Below, one piece after another: positions 26,102-33,510 of a DNA stretch of 40,381 nucleotides (positions are counted from its first letter, which is position 1; every line of letters begins with the position of its first letter). The notes beneath the pieces were generated by a model, which saw nothing but the letters and a program-made list of their open reading frames with translations, was not told the origin of the DNA and did not search any database. Source of the stretch: Chitinophagaceae bacterium (lineage in GTDB: Bacteria; Bacteroidota; Bacteroidia; Chitinophagales; Chitinophagaceae); the NCBI GenBank assembly GCA_947459295.1, contig CANHCY010000017.1, positions 1 to 40,381 of the forward strand, written 5' to 3'. Made by a program: the position numbers and the translations under genes.

Positions 26102-27013
26102 CTAGTAACCCCAAGATTTTAATATCGCTAAGTCTTGCTTAACAGCCGTTAAGGGTGTTTGACCCTGGTAAGATTCCTGCTCCACAATAAAATGTTTGGT
26201 ACCACCTACACTTGCACAAACCGCCGTAATAGCTTTAGTTCCAGCAAATCCTTTACCAAGTACACAGCTTTCGTATTGTGACTCACCGGGTTCCGTTGCT
26301 TTGATTTCATCTTTTACATGCACCGATAAAAAACGACCCGGATTGTTTTTTACAATCGCAATTGGATCGGCACCGGTTCCATAAATATTACCCATGTCTA
26401 ATTGCAAAAACACTGCAGCAGGATCTGTGTGTTCCAATAAAATTTCATAAATAGAATGGCCATTCAAATTTTTATTAAATTCAAAATTATGGTTGTGGTA
26501 TCCAAATTTCATACCGTATTTATTACATAGCGCGCCGCTTTTATTAAATACATCTGCAAATCCACGCATCGCATCATAACTTGTTCGTAGTTCATCATCA
26601 AGCCATGGGCTAATCACATACTGCATACCAGCGGTAGCTGCGTCCTCCACTGTATATTTCCATTCGTCGGTAAAATCTTTTTTTGCGGCGTCCCAGTGTT
26701 TTAATTCAAGCATAGAATGTCCACTTGGCATTTGTAATCCAAAGCCGTCGAGTATTTTTTTAAACTCGGTAGCTGCATAGCCATAAAATTTTCGGTTGGC
26801 ATAATTAGCGTGTTCTACATGCTTATATCCTATTTTAGCGAGCTGTTCTAATGTGGCAATTGGATTTGCTTTCATGTCTGCACGAACAGAGTATAACTGA
26901 ACGCCAATAAGATTTTTAGCCTGTGTACTAGCAAATATATTGGATGGAGCAACCATTACACCAGCAGCTGCCAATGCTGAATTTTTAATAAAATTTCTAC
27001 GGCTATTTGTCAT
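26102..27013 (-). CDS. Exported sugar phosphate isomerase/epimerase-like TIM-barrel protein
   Basis: A 303-residue protein with a twin-arginine signal (S-R-R-N-F-I-K-N-S and an Ala-rich helix, ending IFAS). The mature protein has the xylose-isomerase-like TIM-barrel pattern: G-V-Q-L-Y-S-V-R, Y-K-H-V-E, G-Y-H-N-H-N-F-E-F, L-D-M-G-N, and V-H-V-K-D-E, carrying the usual His/Glu/Asp metal ligands. Family members isomerise or epimerise sugars or inositols; the exported Bacteroidota type has no proven substrate. The ending K-S-W-G-Y is typical. It converges on corA with 14 nt between genes and stands alone on its strand before the NdpA-like gene (37 bp). Confidence 0.9.
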   Translation of the reverse strand: MTNSRRNFIKNSALAAAGVMVAPSNIFASTQAKNLIGVQLYSVRADMKANPIATLEQLAKIGYKHVEHANYANRKFYGYAATEFKKILDGFGLQMPSGHSMLELKHWDAAKKDFTDEWKYTVEDAATAGMQYVISPWLDDELRTSYDAMRGFADVFNKSGALCNKYGMKFGYHNHNFEFNKNLNGHSIYEILLEHTDPAAVFLQLDMGNIYGTGADPIAIVKNNPGRFLSVHVKDEIKATEPGESQYESCVLGKGFAGTKAITAVCASVGGTKHFIVEQESYQGQTPLTAVKQDLAILKSWGY

Positions 27014-27050
27014 AACGAACCATTTATGTGTTACTTAAAGTTACTATTTA

Positions 27051-28097
27051 TTAAGATTCTTCGTCAAAATAAAGCTTATAAAATTGTTTGCCCGATTTTT
27101 CATCATAGCCTTTTTCTACTAAATCTTTTCGGCCATGAATATAAATATGAAAGTTTTTATCGAGTTTAACCACTGCTTTAAAAAAACGTTGTTGCTTTTT
27201 AACAGCAGCCACATGGATAGAAAACTCATCTTCAATAACAACTTGTTTAGCCACTTCATACTGGCTTTTATACTGCGTAAAACTTTCTATGAGTTCGGGA
27301 TGATGAAGCACTTCTTTACCAAAGTCTTGCATATTAAAAGATTCGTGGCTTGTAAAGTATTCCATGCTGCGGTGCAAGAGGTCTACCTGATCCGTTTTTG
27401 TTACTTCAAACTTATCTTGGTATTCGTTGCTAATAAATAGTTTACACATACCAAGCGCTGCGTCTGTGTAATGATAACTGTTGGCGCGTCTTGTAATTTG
27501 TAAAAAGTCGTTCACCCAGTACTGTGTGTCTTGCTGCTTATTGGTATTGTCAACCATACATACCACATAACCATCAGCACCATCCTTATTGTAAATAAGG
27601 CAACCTTTATCTAATTTATTGATGGCAATCCCGTCTTCGGCACTGATACCCCAGCCCTCCTGCTTTGTTTTAAGTTGCAAGAAAGTCTCTTTTGTTTCAC
27701 TTTTAAATAAGCCAATACCAGAAATGAATTCAGTCCCAAAAGGAAGGTTGGTAAATTTAGCAACGTATAGTTCGCCGTCTTTCACTTTTACATGCGTAGA
27801 CTTTGCGTGTAAAAAGGTGGCCAACAATTTGCTTTGTTCTACAAATGTATCTGGCTCGTTAAAAATGGTTTGTACATAGGTATATACTTCATTTAACGAC
27901 AAATCACTGAGGTGCGAAAACTGATATTGTTCGGCCTCATTAAATGGTGTTAAAAAATACTTCGTTAATAGACCCGTCACCAATGAATCTTCGATGGTTA
28001 ATGCTTCGTTAGACAATACTAACTGCTCCGAACGTGTTGGATTACCAACCTTATGTACAATTACAGATTCTAATACAACACTATCAATCCCAGTCAT
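27051..28097 (-). CDS. Nucleoid-associated protein, NdpA/YejK-like
   Basis: A 348-residue cytoplasmic protein without signal peptide. The pattern fits the 37-kDa nucleoid-associated protein family: an N-terminal V-I-H-K-V-G-N element, a middle S-G-I-G-L-F-K segment, W-V-N-D-F-L-Q-I, and a C-terminal F-H-I-Y-I-H-G-R-K-D strand pair. E. coli YejK is found with the nucleoid, but its molecular role is unclear; homologues also occur near defence or phage genes, none of which are present here. The gene seems independent; the sugar isomerase-like gene follows after 37 bp on the same strand. I am fairly sure of the family, not of the function. Confidence 0.85.
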   Translation of the reverse strand: MTGIDSVVLESVIVHKVGNPTRSEQLVLSNEALTIEDSLVTGLLTKYFLTPFNEAEQYQFSHLSDLSLNEVYTYVQTIFNEPDTFVEQSKLLATFLHAKSTHVKVKDGELYVAKFTNLPFGTEFISGIGLFKSETKETFLQLKTKQEGWGISAEDGIAINKLDKGCLIYNKDGADGYVVCMVDNTNKQQDTQYWVNDFLQITRRANSYHYTDAALGMCKLFISNEYQDKFEVTKTDQVDLLHRSMEYFTSHESFNMQDFGKEVLHHPELIESFTQYKSQYEVAKQVVIEDEFSIHVAAVKKQQRFFKAVVKLDKNFHIYIHGRKDLVEKGYDEKSGKQFYKLYFDEES

Positions 28098-28171
28098 AAT
28101 GTATGATTTACAATTTCTAGCGCTAAACTACTAAATCATATAAATTATTAGGGATTAATTATACAGCGTAA

Positions 28172-28471
28172 CTATAATTTGGAGATGATTTGCACAAGTT
28201 GTGCTGCAGGCTTTACACCTGGCTCACGCCATACTAATTTACCTTCTTTAAATACTGCCAAGGTAGGAACACTATTTACAGAAAAATGTGCAGCGATATT
28301 TTGATGTACATCAACATCCACTTTATAAATAGAAATAGATTCACCCATTTTATCTTTTACCTCTTTTAAAATAGGTGGCATCATTTTACATGGACCACAC
28401 CAAGTAGCATAAAAGTCAATAAGGACGGGCTTTTCAGAAGCTATTATTTTTTCAAAAGATTCACTTAACAT
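28172..28471 (-). CDS. Thioredoxin-family protein
   Basis: 99 residues from the ATG at 28471, which fits the family's normal length; an earlier in-frame start at 28522 would add 17 residues overlapping the previous gene. The active site W-C-G-P-C is at residues 24-28, then K-M-M-P-P, with the cis-proline in S-V-P-T-L. It reduces disulfides in the cytoplasm and may receive persulfide from a rhodanese. It is the third gene of a rhodanese / DUF6132 / thioredoxin operon and its start overlaps the DUF6132 gene by 11 nt. The combination points to sulfur transfer or detoxification (inference). Confidence 0.93.
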   Translation of the reverse strand: MLSESFEKIIASEKPVLIDFYATWCGPCKMMPPILKEVKDKMGESISIYKVDVDVHQNIAAHFSVNSVPTLAVFKEGKLVWREPGVKPAAQLVQIISKL

Positions 28472-28667
28472 GAGATGTTGTTTTTTTAAACATACTAAAT
28501 ACAAGACCACCCAATAATCCAAAATAAATCACACTATTAAAAGGCTTAGAGGTAATCATACAAGTACCAGAGGCGCAACCAATATTTTTCCAGTATAAAT
28601 ATCCGCCCACTGCACCTATAAGCACACCAATAATAACGAGGTACTGTTCTCTAATAAATGTTTTCAT
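28461..28667 (-). CDS. DUF6132-family small membrane protein
   Basis: 68 residues with two predicted transmembrane helices (~9-27 and ~43-60). Between them is the Cys-containing loop G-C-A-S-G-T-C-M-I-T-S, the family signature. The short protein has no known activity; the paired cysteines of the loop could bind a metal or take part in thiol exchange with the rhodanese and thioredoxin on either side (inference). Its start lies one base after the rhodanese stop, and its end overlaps the thioredoxin start by 11 nt, so all three are one transcription unit. Confidence 0.85.
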   Translation of the reverse strand: MKTFIREQYLVIIGVLIGAVGGYLYWKNIGCASGTCMITSKPFNSVIYFGLLGGLVFSMFKKTTSHVK

Positions 28668-28668
28668 A

Positions 28669-28977
28669 CTAGTTTATTTTTTGCATTAAGCTATTCCATG
28701 GGCCACCGTTATATACTTCAATTCCAGCGTTTGCTAGAATACCTTTAGCCATACCACTTCTAGCGCCACTTCTACAAACCGTAATAACAGGCTTACCCGC
28801 TTTTTTTAATTCAGCTACACGACTATTAATAGCATCAAGTGGCATATTTTTAGACCCCTTTATATGTCCGTTCGCATATTCACCCGCAGTTCGTACATCA
28901 ATAATAACTGCGCCTTTTTGTAATAAAGCATTATAATCAGTAGCTGGGCCAAATAAATTTTTAATAAAATCAAACAT
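28669..28977 (-). CDS. Rhodanese-like sulfurtransferase
   Basis: 102 residues from the ATG at 28977; the frame can also open at a TTG at 28986. A single rhodanese domain: V-I-I-D-V-R-T-A-G-E-Y-A-N-G-H-I-K-G at the front, and the active-site loop C-R-S-G-A-R-S holding the catalytic Cys that carries persulfide sulfur. Such stand-alone domains move sulfane sulfur between thiols. It is the first gene of the operon with DUF6132 and thioredoxin. Upstream are a TTTG-N17-GATTTTTG promoter and, directly before it, a GTGAC-N4-GTCAC site, so a Crp/Fnr-family protein probably activates it. Confidence 0.94.
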   Translation of the reverse strand: MFDFIKNLFGPATDYNALLQKGAVIIDVRTAGEYANGHIKGSKNMPLDAINSRVAELKKAGKPVITVCRSGARSGMAKGILANAGIEVYNGGPWNSLMQKIN

Positions 28978-29013
28978 GGTATACAATTTTAGTGATCAAT
29001 AATTTTGATACTG

Positions 29014-29042
29014 CAAAAATCAGCACAATTATTGGGAGCAAA
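29014..29042 (-). promoter_or_regulatory. Promoter of the rhodanese-thioredoxin operon
   Basis: On minus: TTTG (29042-29039), 17 nt, GATTTTTG (29021-29014). One base departs from TAnnTTTG. The predicted start point, near 29010, leaves a leader of about 32 nt before the ATG at 28977. Confidence 0.5.
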
Positions 29043-29043
29043 C

Positions 29044-29057
29044 GTGACGTATGTCAC
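29044..29057. promoter_or_regulatory. Crp/Fnr-type operator GTGAC-GTAT-GTCAC
   Basis: Perfect 5-bp inverted repeat with a 4-nt centre, the classic Crp/Fnr half-site layout. It ends one base before the -33 TTTG, so its centre is about 41 bp upstream of the predicted start point: the position of a class II activator. It lies 6 nt beyond the stop of the gene at 29064. Confidence 0.6.
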
Positions 29058-29063
29058 ATAGGT

Positions 29064-29507
29064 TTATTTTTTAACTAAAATCTTTACAAATTTGTTGAGA
29101 TCGGCCTGTTCTTGAGGGCTTAATGGCTGATTGCTGGTAAGTTTAGATTTTAGCAGGAGCACTTGTTTATGGGCTGGATAGCTTGCTAATATTTGATCTG
29201 TTTGGGCTAGTGAGGCGATAATTTGAGCCTGAGCTTCGTTTATAGCTGGGGTTGTTTTTTGAACAGGCGTTTTGTCCCTGGTTGGCATTTTTAACACAAT
29301 GGCTTCAACCGCTGCAATTTGATGGGGCGGTATTTCCTTTATTTTATGTGCTTTTAGCAGTAAGCCTTGCAGTTGCTTTTTACTCAAACTACCGCGTTCT
29401 TCGTATTGGTGCATCAAACTCATAATAAATAGCGCGTCTTTATTATGCTCATAACAAAGCGCAAGCAACTTTTCTATAACGTCTATTTTTTTATTCTTTG
29501 AAAGCAT
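29064..29507 (-). CDS. Hypothetical protein, 147 residues
   Basis: Not recognised. A helical, lysine- and glutamine-rich cytoplasmic protein without signal peptide or membrane segment. Residues ~1-75 and ~95-147 appear as two helical parts, joined by a polar linker with T-P-V-Q-K-T-T-P. The second part contains L-S-P-Q-E-Q-A-D-L-N-K-F near the end, and L-S-K-K-Q-L-Q-G-L-L sits in the first, so the two halves may be related repeats. It is divergent from the pullulanase gene (85-bp gap) and is followed on the same strand by the Crp/Fnr site and the rhodanese operon. Codon use resembles the neighbours. Function unknown. Confidence 0.7.
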   Translation of the reverse strand: MLSKNKKIDVIEKLLALCYEHNKDALFIMSLMHQYEERGSLSKKQLQGLLLKAHKIKEIPPHQIAAVEAIVLKMPTRDKTPVQKTTPAINEAQAQIIASLAQTDQILASYPAHKQVLLLKSKLTSNQPLSPQEQADLNKFVKILVKK

Positions 29508-29592
29508 GGTATGTAAAACAGCAAGATAATTAAGATTTGATGAAAATTAATTTTATCTAAGGACGTATATTAGCAATCTGAATTGATTTACT

Positions 29593-31563
29593 ATGAAAAA
29601 TATCATCGCATTTGTAATATTTATTGTTTCACTTAACATTGTAACTGCACAAGAAAGTATAACTAGTTATCCAGTTTATAGCGGTAAAGATTTAGGTTTA
29701 ACCTATACGCCAAAAGCTGCGACATTTAAAATTTGGGCGCCAACTGCAACTGCGGCTAAACTAAATCTATATAAATCGGATTTGGGTGGAACAGCTACAC
29801 GTTCTATTGCAATGAATCAAGGTGATAATGGCATTTGGTATATTACCGTTCCTGAAAATCTCAAAAATAGCTATTACACTTTTCAGGTAAATATTGGAAA
29901 TACATGGAGTGAAGAAGTGGTGGACCCATACGCTAAAGCCTGTGGTACCAATGGTTTAAGAGCGCAAGTCATTGATTTAAAAGAAACCAATCCTATTGGA
30001 TGGGCCGGTGATACATCACCTAATTTTTCTGTGTCGAATAAACAAACCGATGCTGTTATTTATGAATTACATGTAAGAGACGCCAGTATTCATGCAAGCA
30101 GTGGCATAAAAAATAAAGGTAAATTTTTAGGATTAGCAGAACTCGGAACAAAAAACAGTGCTGGACAAACTACGGGACTTTCACACATTAAAGAACTTGG
30201 TGTAACACATATTCACCTTTTACCTTTTTACGATTATAACTCTGTAGATGAAACAAAGTCTGCGGTGCAGTACAACTGGGGATACGATCCTGTAAACTAT
30301 AATATTCCAGAGGGGTCTTATAGTACTAACCCCGCTGATGGTAAAGTGCGAATCAAAGAGTTAAAAGAACTCATTAAAACGATGCATAGTAATGGGTTAC
30401 GCATTGTTATGGACGTGGTTTACAATCATACAGCCTTAACTAAAAACTCAAATTTTAACATACTGGTTCCTGATTACTACTATCGGAAAAGAGCTGACGG
30501 TAGTTTTTCTGATGCTAGTAGTTGTGGTAATGAAACGGCCAGTGAAAAGGCAATGTTTCAGAAGTTTATGATTGAAAGCGTGGTTTACTGGGTAAACGAA
30601 TACCATATTGATGGTTTTCGTTTTGATTTAATGGGTATCCATGATATCCAAACCATGAATATGATTTCCGATACACTGCGCAAGATTAAACCATCCATTG
30701 TTTTATATGGTGAAGGTTGGACCTCTAGTAGTTCACCACTACCGGAAGATAAAAGAGCACTTAAAAAAAATGCGGCTCAATTAAATGGCATTGCCGTATT
30801 TAGTGATGACATGCGTGATGGGATTAAAGGGAGCGTTTTTAATATTGATGATAGAGGTTTTGCAACTGGAAATATTTCAAATAGTGAGTCGGTAAAATTT
30901 GGTATTGTTGCTGCAGGTAAGCATCCGCAAATCAATTATAGCAAAGTCAATTACTCTAAAGAGCCATATACAGCGGGCCCTGCAGGTCTTATCAACTACG
31001 CAGATTGTCACGACAATAATATTTTATGGGATAAAATAGCACTCTCTTTTAAAAGTGCTTCTGCTGCAGAGCGTACTAAAATGCATGAACTAGCTTATGC
31101 CATTGTGTTAACGGCACAAGGTGCAAGTTTTTTACATGCAGGTACCGAATTTTTAAGATCAAAAAATGGAGTAGAAAATTCTTTTGATAAAGGAGACATC
31201 GTGAATGGTATTGATTGGGATTTAAAAACTAAAAACATCGCCAGCTATCAATTCATAAAAAGCTTGGTACAAATTAGACGTGCGCACCCCGCATTTAGAA
31301 TGCAAACTGCCCAGCAAATTGCTACGAACATAAATTTTGAAAACAACCTGCCTACCGGAATCATTGCTTATACCATTAACGGAGCGGCAGTAGGTGATAA
31401 TTGGAAAAAAATATGGATAGCGTATAACGGATCTCAAACCCCGCAAACCCTTACGCTACCAAAAGGAACATGGAAAGTTGGGCTTAGCAGTAATGGATCT
31501 TCTAAAATGGGTAATAATTTTACATTAGCCGGAAGTTCGGCGGTAATACTATATGGCCAATAA
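29593..31563 (+). CDS. pulA: Type I pullulanase, exported
   Basis: 656 residues. Sec signal peptide 1-19 (ending VTAQ). A CBM48/N-domain lies at ~30-115 (A-T-F-K-I-W-A-P-T-A), then a GH13 catalytic barrel. The pullulanase-specific Y-N-W-G-Y-D-P is present, followed by D-V-V-Y-N-H-T. The nucleophile Asp345 is in D-G-F-R-F-D, the acid/base Glu374 in L-Y-G-E-G-W, and region IV is N-Y-A-D-C-H-D-N. The C-terminal ~85 residues form a beta domain. It cuts alpha-1,6 branches in pullulan, glycogen or starch. The signal peptide places it outside the cytoplasm, with no lipobox. No sus genes are nearby. Length is normal for type I. Confidence 0.95.
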   Translation: MKNIIAFVIFIVSLNIVTAQESITSYPVYSGKDLGLTYTPKAATFKIWAPTATAAKLNLYKSDLGGTATRSIAMNQGDNGIWYITVPENLKNSYYTFQVNIGNTWSEEVVDPYAKACGTNGLRAQVIDLKETNPIGWAGDTSPNFSVSNKQTDAVIYELHVRDASIHASSGIKNKGKFLGLAELGTKNSAGQTTGLSHIKELGVTHIHLLPFYDYNSVDETKSAVQYNWGYDPVNYNIPEGSYSTNPADGKVRIKELKELIKTMHSNGLRIVMDVVYNHTALTKNSNFNILVPDYYYRKRADGSFSDASSCGNETASEKAMFQKFMIESVVYWVNEYHIDGFRFDLMGIHDIQTMNMISDTLRKIKPSIVLYGEGWTSSSSPLPEDKRALKKNAAQLNGIAVFSDDMRDGIKGSVFNIDDRGFATGNISNSESVKFGIVAAGKHPQINYSKVNYSKEPYTAGPAGLINYADCHDNNILWDKIALSFKSASAAERTKMHELAYAIVLTAQGASFLHAGTEFLRSKNGVENSFDKGDIVNGIDWDLKTKNIASYQFIKSLVQIRRAHPAFRMQTAQQIATNINFENNLPTGIIAYTINGAAVGDNWKKIWIAYNGSQTPQTLTLPKGTWKVGLSSNGSSKMGNNFTLAGSSAVILYGQ

Positions 31564-31575
31564 GAAGGAGTAATA

Positions 31576-31583
31576 TATATTTG
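31576..31583 (+). promoter_or_regulatory. Candidate -7 element TATATTTG
   Basis: Matches TAnnTTTG, 13 nt after the pullulanase stop and 17 nt before the ATG at 31600, so the small acidic protein may have its own promoter. No clear -33 box is visible. Confidence 0.35.
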
Positions 31584-31599
31584 CACAAAATCAATCTAG

Positions 31600-31842
31600 A
31601 TGATGACGATCGAAAGCTTTAAAGAATTAGCACACGAAGAAAAATTAAATCAATTAAGACACAATGGTGAATTACTAGGTACCTATGAGCGCAGAAGTGC
31701 TGATGGTGATAGCAAAACCAGTGGCGACATTTTTGAATTAAACAACTTCTGGGTATTCTTAAGTGATGACGAACAAATGGTGATCCCATCTCGCAGAAAT
31801 CCACTCTTCAAAGAAGAAGAAGAGGAAGAAGCAGAAGGTTAA
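31600..31842 (+). CDS. Small acidic hypothetical protein, 80 residues
   Basis: Not a named family to me. A soluble protein without signal peptide. Residues 2-30 form a helix with E-S-F-K-E-L-A-H-E-E-K; then comes a strand-rich middle (Y-E-R-R-S, D-I-F-E-L-N-N-F-W-V-F-L-S-D-D-E), followed by P-S-R-R-N-P-L-F and a tail of consecutive glutamates. The compact fold and well-formed hydrophobic pattern argue for a real protein. It starts 37 nt after the pullulanase stop, with a possible promoter between, and converges on the second propeller/HTH-like gene. The acidic tail could mimic nucleic acid or bind a basic partner (speculation). Start could be the first or second of two adjacent ATGs. Confidence 0.7.
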   Translation: MMTIESFKELAHEEKLNQLRHNGELLGTYERRSADGDSKTSGDIFELNNFWVFLSDDEQMVIPSRRNPLFKEEEEEEAEG

Positions 31843-31878
31843 TTCCTTTATTTTAGCACCTTTATATGTAAGAGATAC

Positions 31879-33270
31879 CTATTTAATTTTATTTAGGTAG
31901 CGCTCATTAAGCTTGTATTGGTATACCCTTTTATCCAAAGCCGTTTTTTCACGTTCTACGAGCGTATCATTTGTAGACGCAAATACCATAAATTTTTTAT
32001 TGATCATTTGAAGCGTGTCTGATCTTAATTTATTTTGGATCGTTACTTCTTTGTTTTTAACGCCGAGTGCTCTGTTAATTTGATCTATAGAAGTAGGTAC
32101 TCCTTGTTTCGAATATTCAACTAAAATATCAAGTACCGATTTTTCTATTTCTGTTAAATTATCTGAAAATTCTACTTGCTTATTTACTTCAATCGATTTC
32201 TTATGTAATCCGCCTGCAGCAAGAGTTTGCTGCATTTTATGTAAGTGTTTGTTTTTAAAAAAAAGGACTACAATGATTACAAATAATAATACGATAGCAC
32301 TGCTAAAAAACAGTTTAGTAATATCAATTTTTTCACTAAAGCTAGGTGTAATATTTTTATAGAGTGGTTTTGCAACTTCAGAAAATTTTGTCATTGAAAG
32401 TGGAAGGCTCACGATCGAATCTAGCTGAGGATTGTAAATATGTAGTTTTTCGTCTTTGTAAAAGTATAATCCATTTTTACTAGCAACATAGTTCATGATG
32501 GTGCCGCCAATCTCATTTTCTATTTCATATAATTTTTGGTTAGCTGGATTAATCAAATACAAGTGATTGTATGATTCTGTTAATATACCAAGGCCAGGTA
32601 ACACCAATGAGTTTGTATTTAAAACGGTTTCTAAAAATATTTTATCACTTAAAATCTTAGGCGTAGCCCACCAATTATTTGTTTTTAAATCCAAGCACTG
32701 CATGTAAATAGTGTCATTTTTTACATCACTTGGATTTTTTATATAGGAATTAGGGTATAAATGATACGCCACATAAATGACATCGTTTACTTTATCTGGG
32801 TAAACGAGTGCGTTCATATGCTTAGCAAGTTGTACTTCTTTATTTATCGGTTCTCTAAACCATTCTTTGGATGTGGTATCAAAATACCTAAGGCCACTAT
32901 TAAATTGCCAAAAGCCCCAACCGCCTAAATTGTAAATTTTATTGTTTCGGATGTAAGAATAAGATCCGTAATTATAGCCTTCGTAACAGGTATTATCTAA
33001 CCTGGTTAAAGCAAGCGCACTATCTATTGTAAATAATTTACCCGTTCCATTAATTTGGAGGTACAATTTGCCATCATTTACAAAATAGTCGTGCCTAGAG
33101 TCCGAACAGGTAAGGCCAGCAGGTGTGGGTACCAATTTGGTTTCTTTATTGAGTAATTCCAACTCAAACGACCCTTTTTGTTTGGCTAAAAATTGAAGTA
33201 GGTTTTTTTGTGCAGGAACTCTACTTGCAATAAGCAAGATTAATAGTAGGAATAATTGTCTCAAACGCAT
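31879..33270 (-). CDS. Membrane protein with propeller-like ectodomain and HTH-like tail (paralogue of 20094)
   Basis: 463 residues. Sec signal peptide 1-20 (ending RVPA). The ~295-residue ectodomain has repeated Y/W-rich strands and G-G-W-G-F-W, matching G-G-Y-G-F-W of the paralogue. A transmembrane helix lies at ~318-338 (I-V-L-L-F-V-I-I-V-V-L-F-F). The cytoplasmic tail of ~125 residues contains I-D-Q-I-N-R-A-L-G-V-K-N-K and Q-N-K-L-R-S-D, the block shared with the paralogue at 17 of 33 positions, and ends in a wing-like R-V-Y-Q-Y-K-L strand. I infer a signal-sensing protein with a DNA-binding-like tail; no enzyme motif is seen. It converges on the small acidic gene; a 240-bp AT-rich gap precedes it. 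Confidence 0.75.
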   Translation of the reverse strand: MRLRQLFLLLILLIASRVPAQKNLLQFLAKQKGSFELELLNKETKLVPTPAGLTCSDSRHDYFVNDGKLYLQINGTGKLFTIDSALALTRLDNTCYEGYNYGSYSYIRNNKIYNLGGWGFWQFNSGLRYFDTTSKEWFREPINKEVQLAKHMNALVYPDKVNDVIYVAYHLYPNSYIKNPSDVKNDTIYMQCLDLKTNNWWATPKILSDKIFLETVLNTNSLVLPGLGILTESYNHLYLINPANQKLYEIENEIGGTIMNYVASKNGLYFYKDEKLHIYNPQLDSIVSLPLSMTKFSEVAKPLYKNITPSFSEKIDITKLFFSSAIVLLFVIIVVLFFKNKHLHKMQQTLAAGGLHKKSIEVNKQVEFSDNLTEIEKSVLDILVEYSKQGVPTSIDQINRALGVKNKEVTIQNKLRSDTLQMINKKFMVFASTNDTLVEREKTALDKRVYQYKLNERYLNKIK

Positions 33271-33364
33271 GAAACAAAGCTAATCAATAGATTTAGATTA
33301 ATAAAAATAAGATATGTTTTTATTATATTAAATATATATTATAATTATTTTGAACTATTTATCA

Positions 33365-33380
33365 ATTATTTATAAATAAT
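33365..33380. promoter_or_regulatory. 16-bp perfect AT palindrome
   Basis: ATTATTTATAAATAAT is fully self-complementary and lies 95 nt upstream of the propeller/HTH-like gene at 33270. It could be an operator. All-AT palindromes do arise by chance in such AT-rich spacers. Confidence 0.25.
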
Positions 33381-33471
33381 AGCCGTTACTTAATAATTGA
33401 TTATTGAAATTGACACAAACACTTGCCAAATTGATCTAATAGTGGCGTTTATTTGATTGAGTTTTAAACTC

Positions 33472-33500
33472 GGGGGGTATGGGGGCTTTGGGTAACCGGG
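33472..33500 (+). other. Potential G-quadruplex motif
   Basis: Four G-runs of 6, 5, 3 and 3, separated by loops of 3, 4 and 5 nt, on the plus strand, in an otherwise very AT-rich spacer. It lies 11 nt after the stop of the metallophosphoesterase gene, whose transcript carries the C-rich strand. A 13-nt palindrome GAGTTT-T-AAACTC (33459-33471) abuts it. Confidence 0.55.
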
Positions 33501-33510
33501 CCCTCATTTT

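Noticed and set aside
27051..28097. Part of an antiphage defence island, since NdpA-like proteins sometimes occur in such places.
   Set aside because: The neighbours are housekeeping or metabolic genes; no nuclease, toxin or restriction gene is near.
28471..28522. Earlier in-frame start for thioredoxin.
   Set aside because: It would overlap the DUF6132 gene by about 60 nt and add a tail foreign to thioredoxins.
33271..33510. A small gene or RNA in the 240-bp AT-rich gap.
   Set aside because: No frame with a credible start and composition, and no convincing RNA fold; only the palindromes and the G-run motif stand out.
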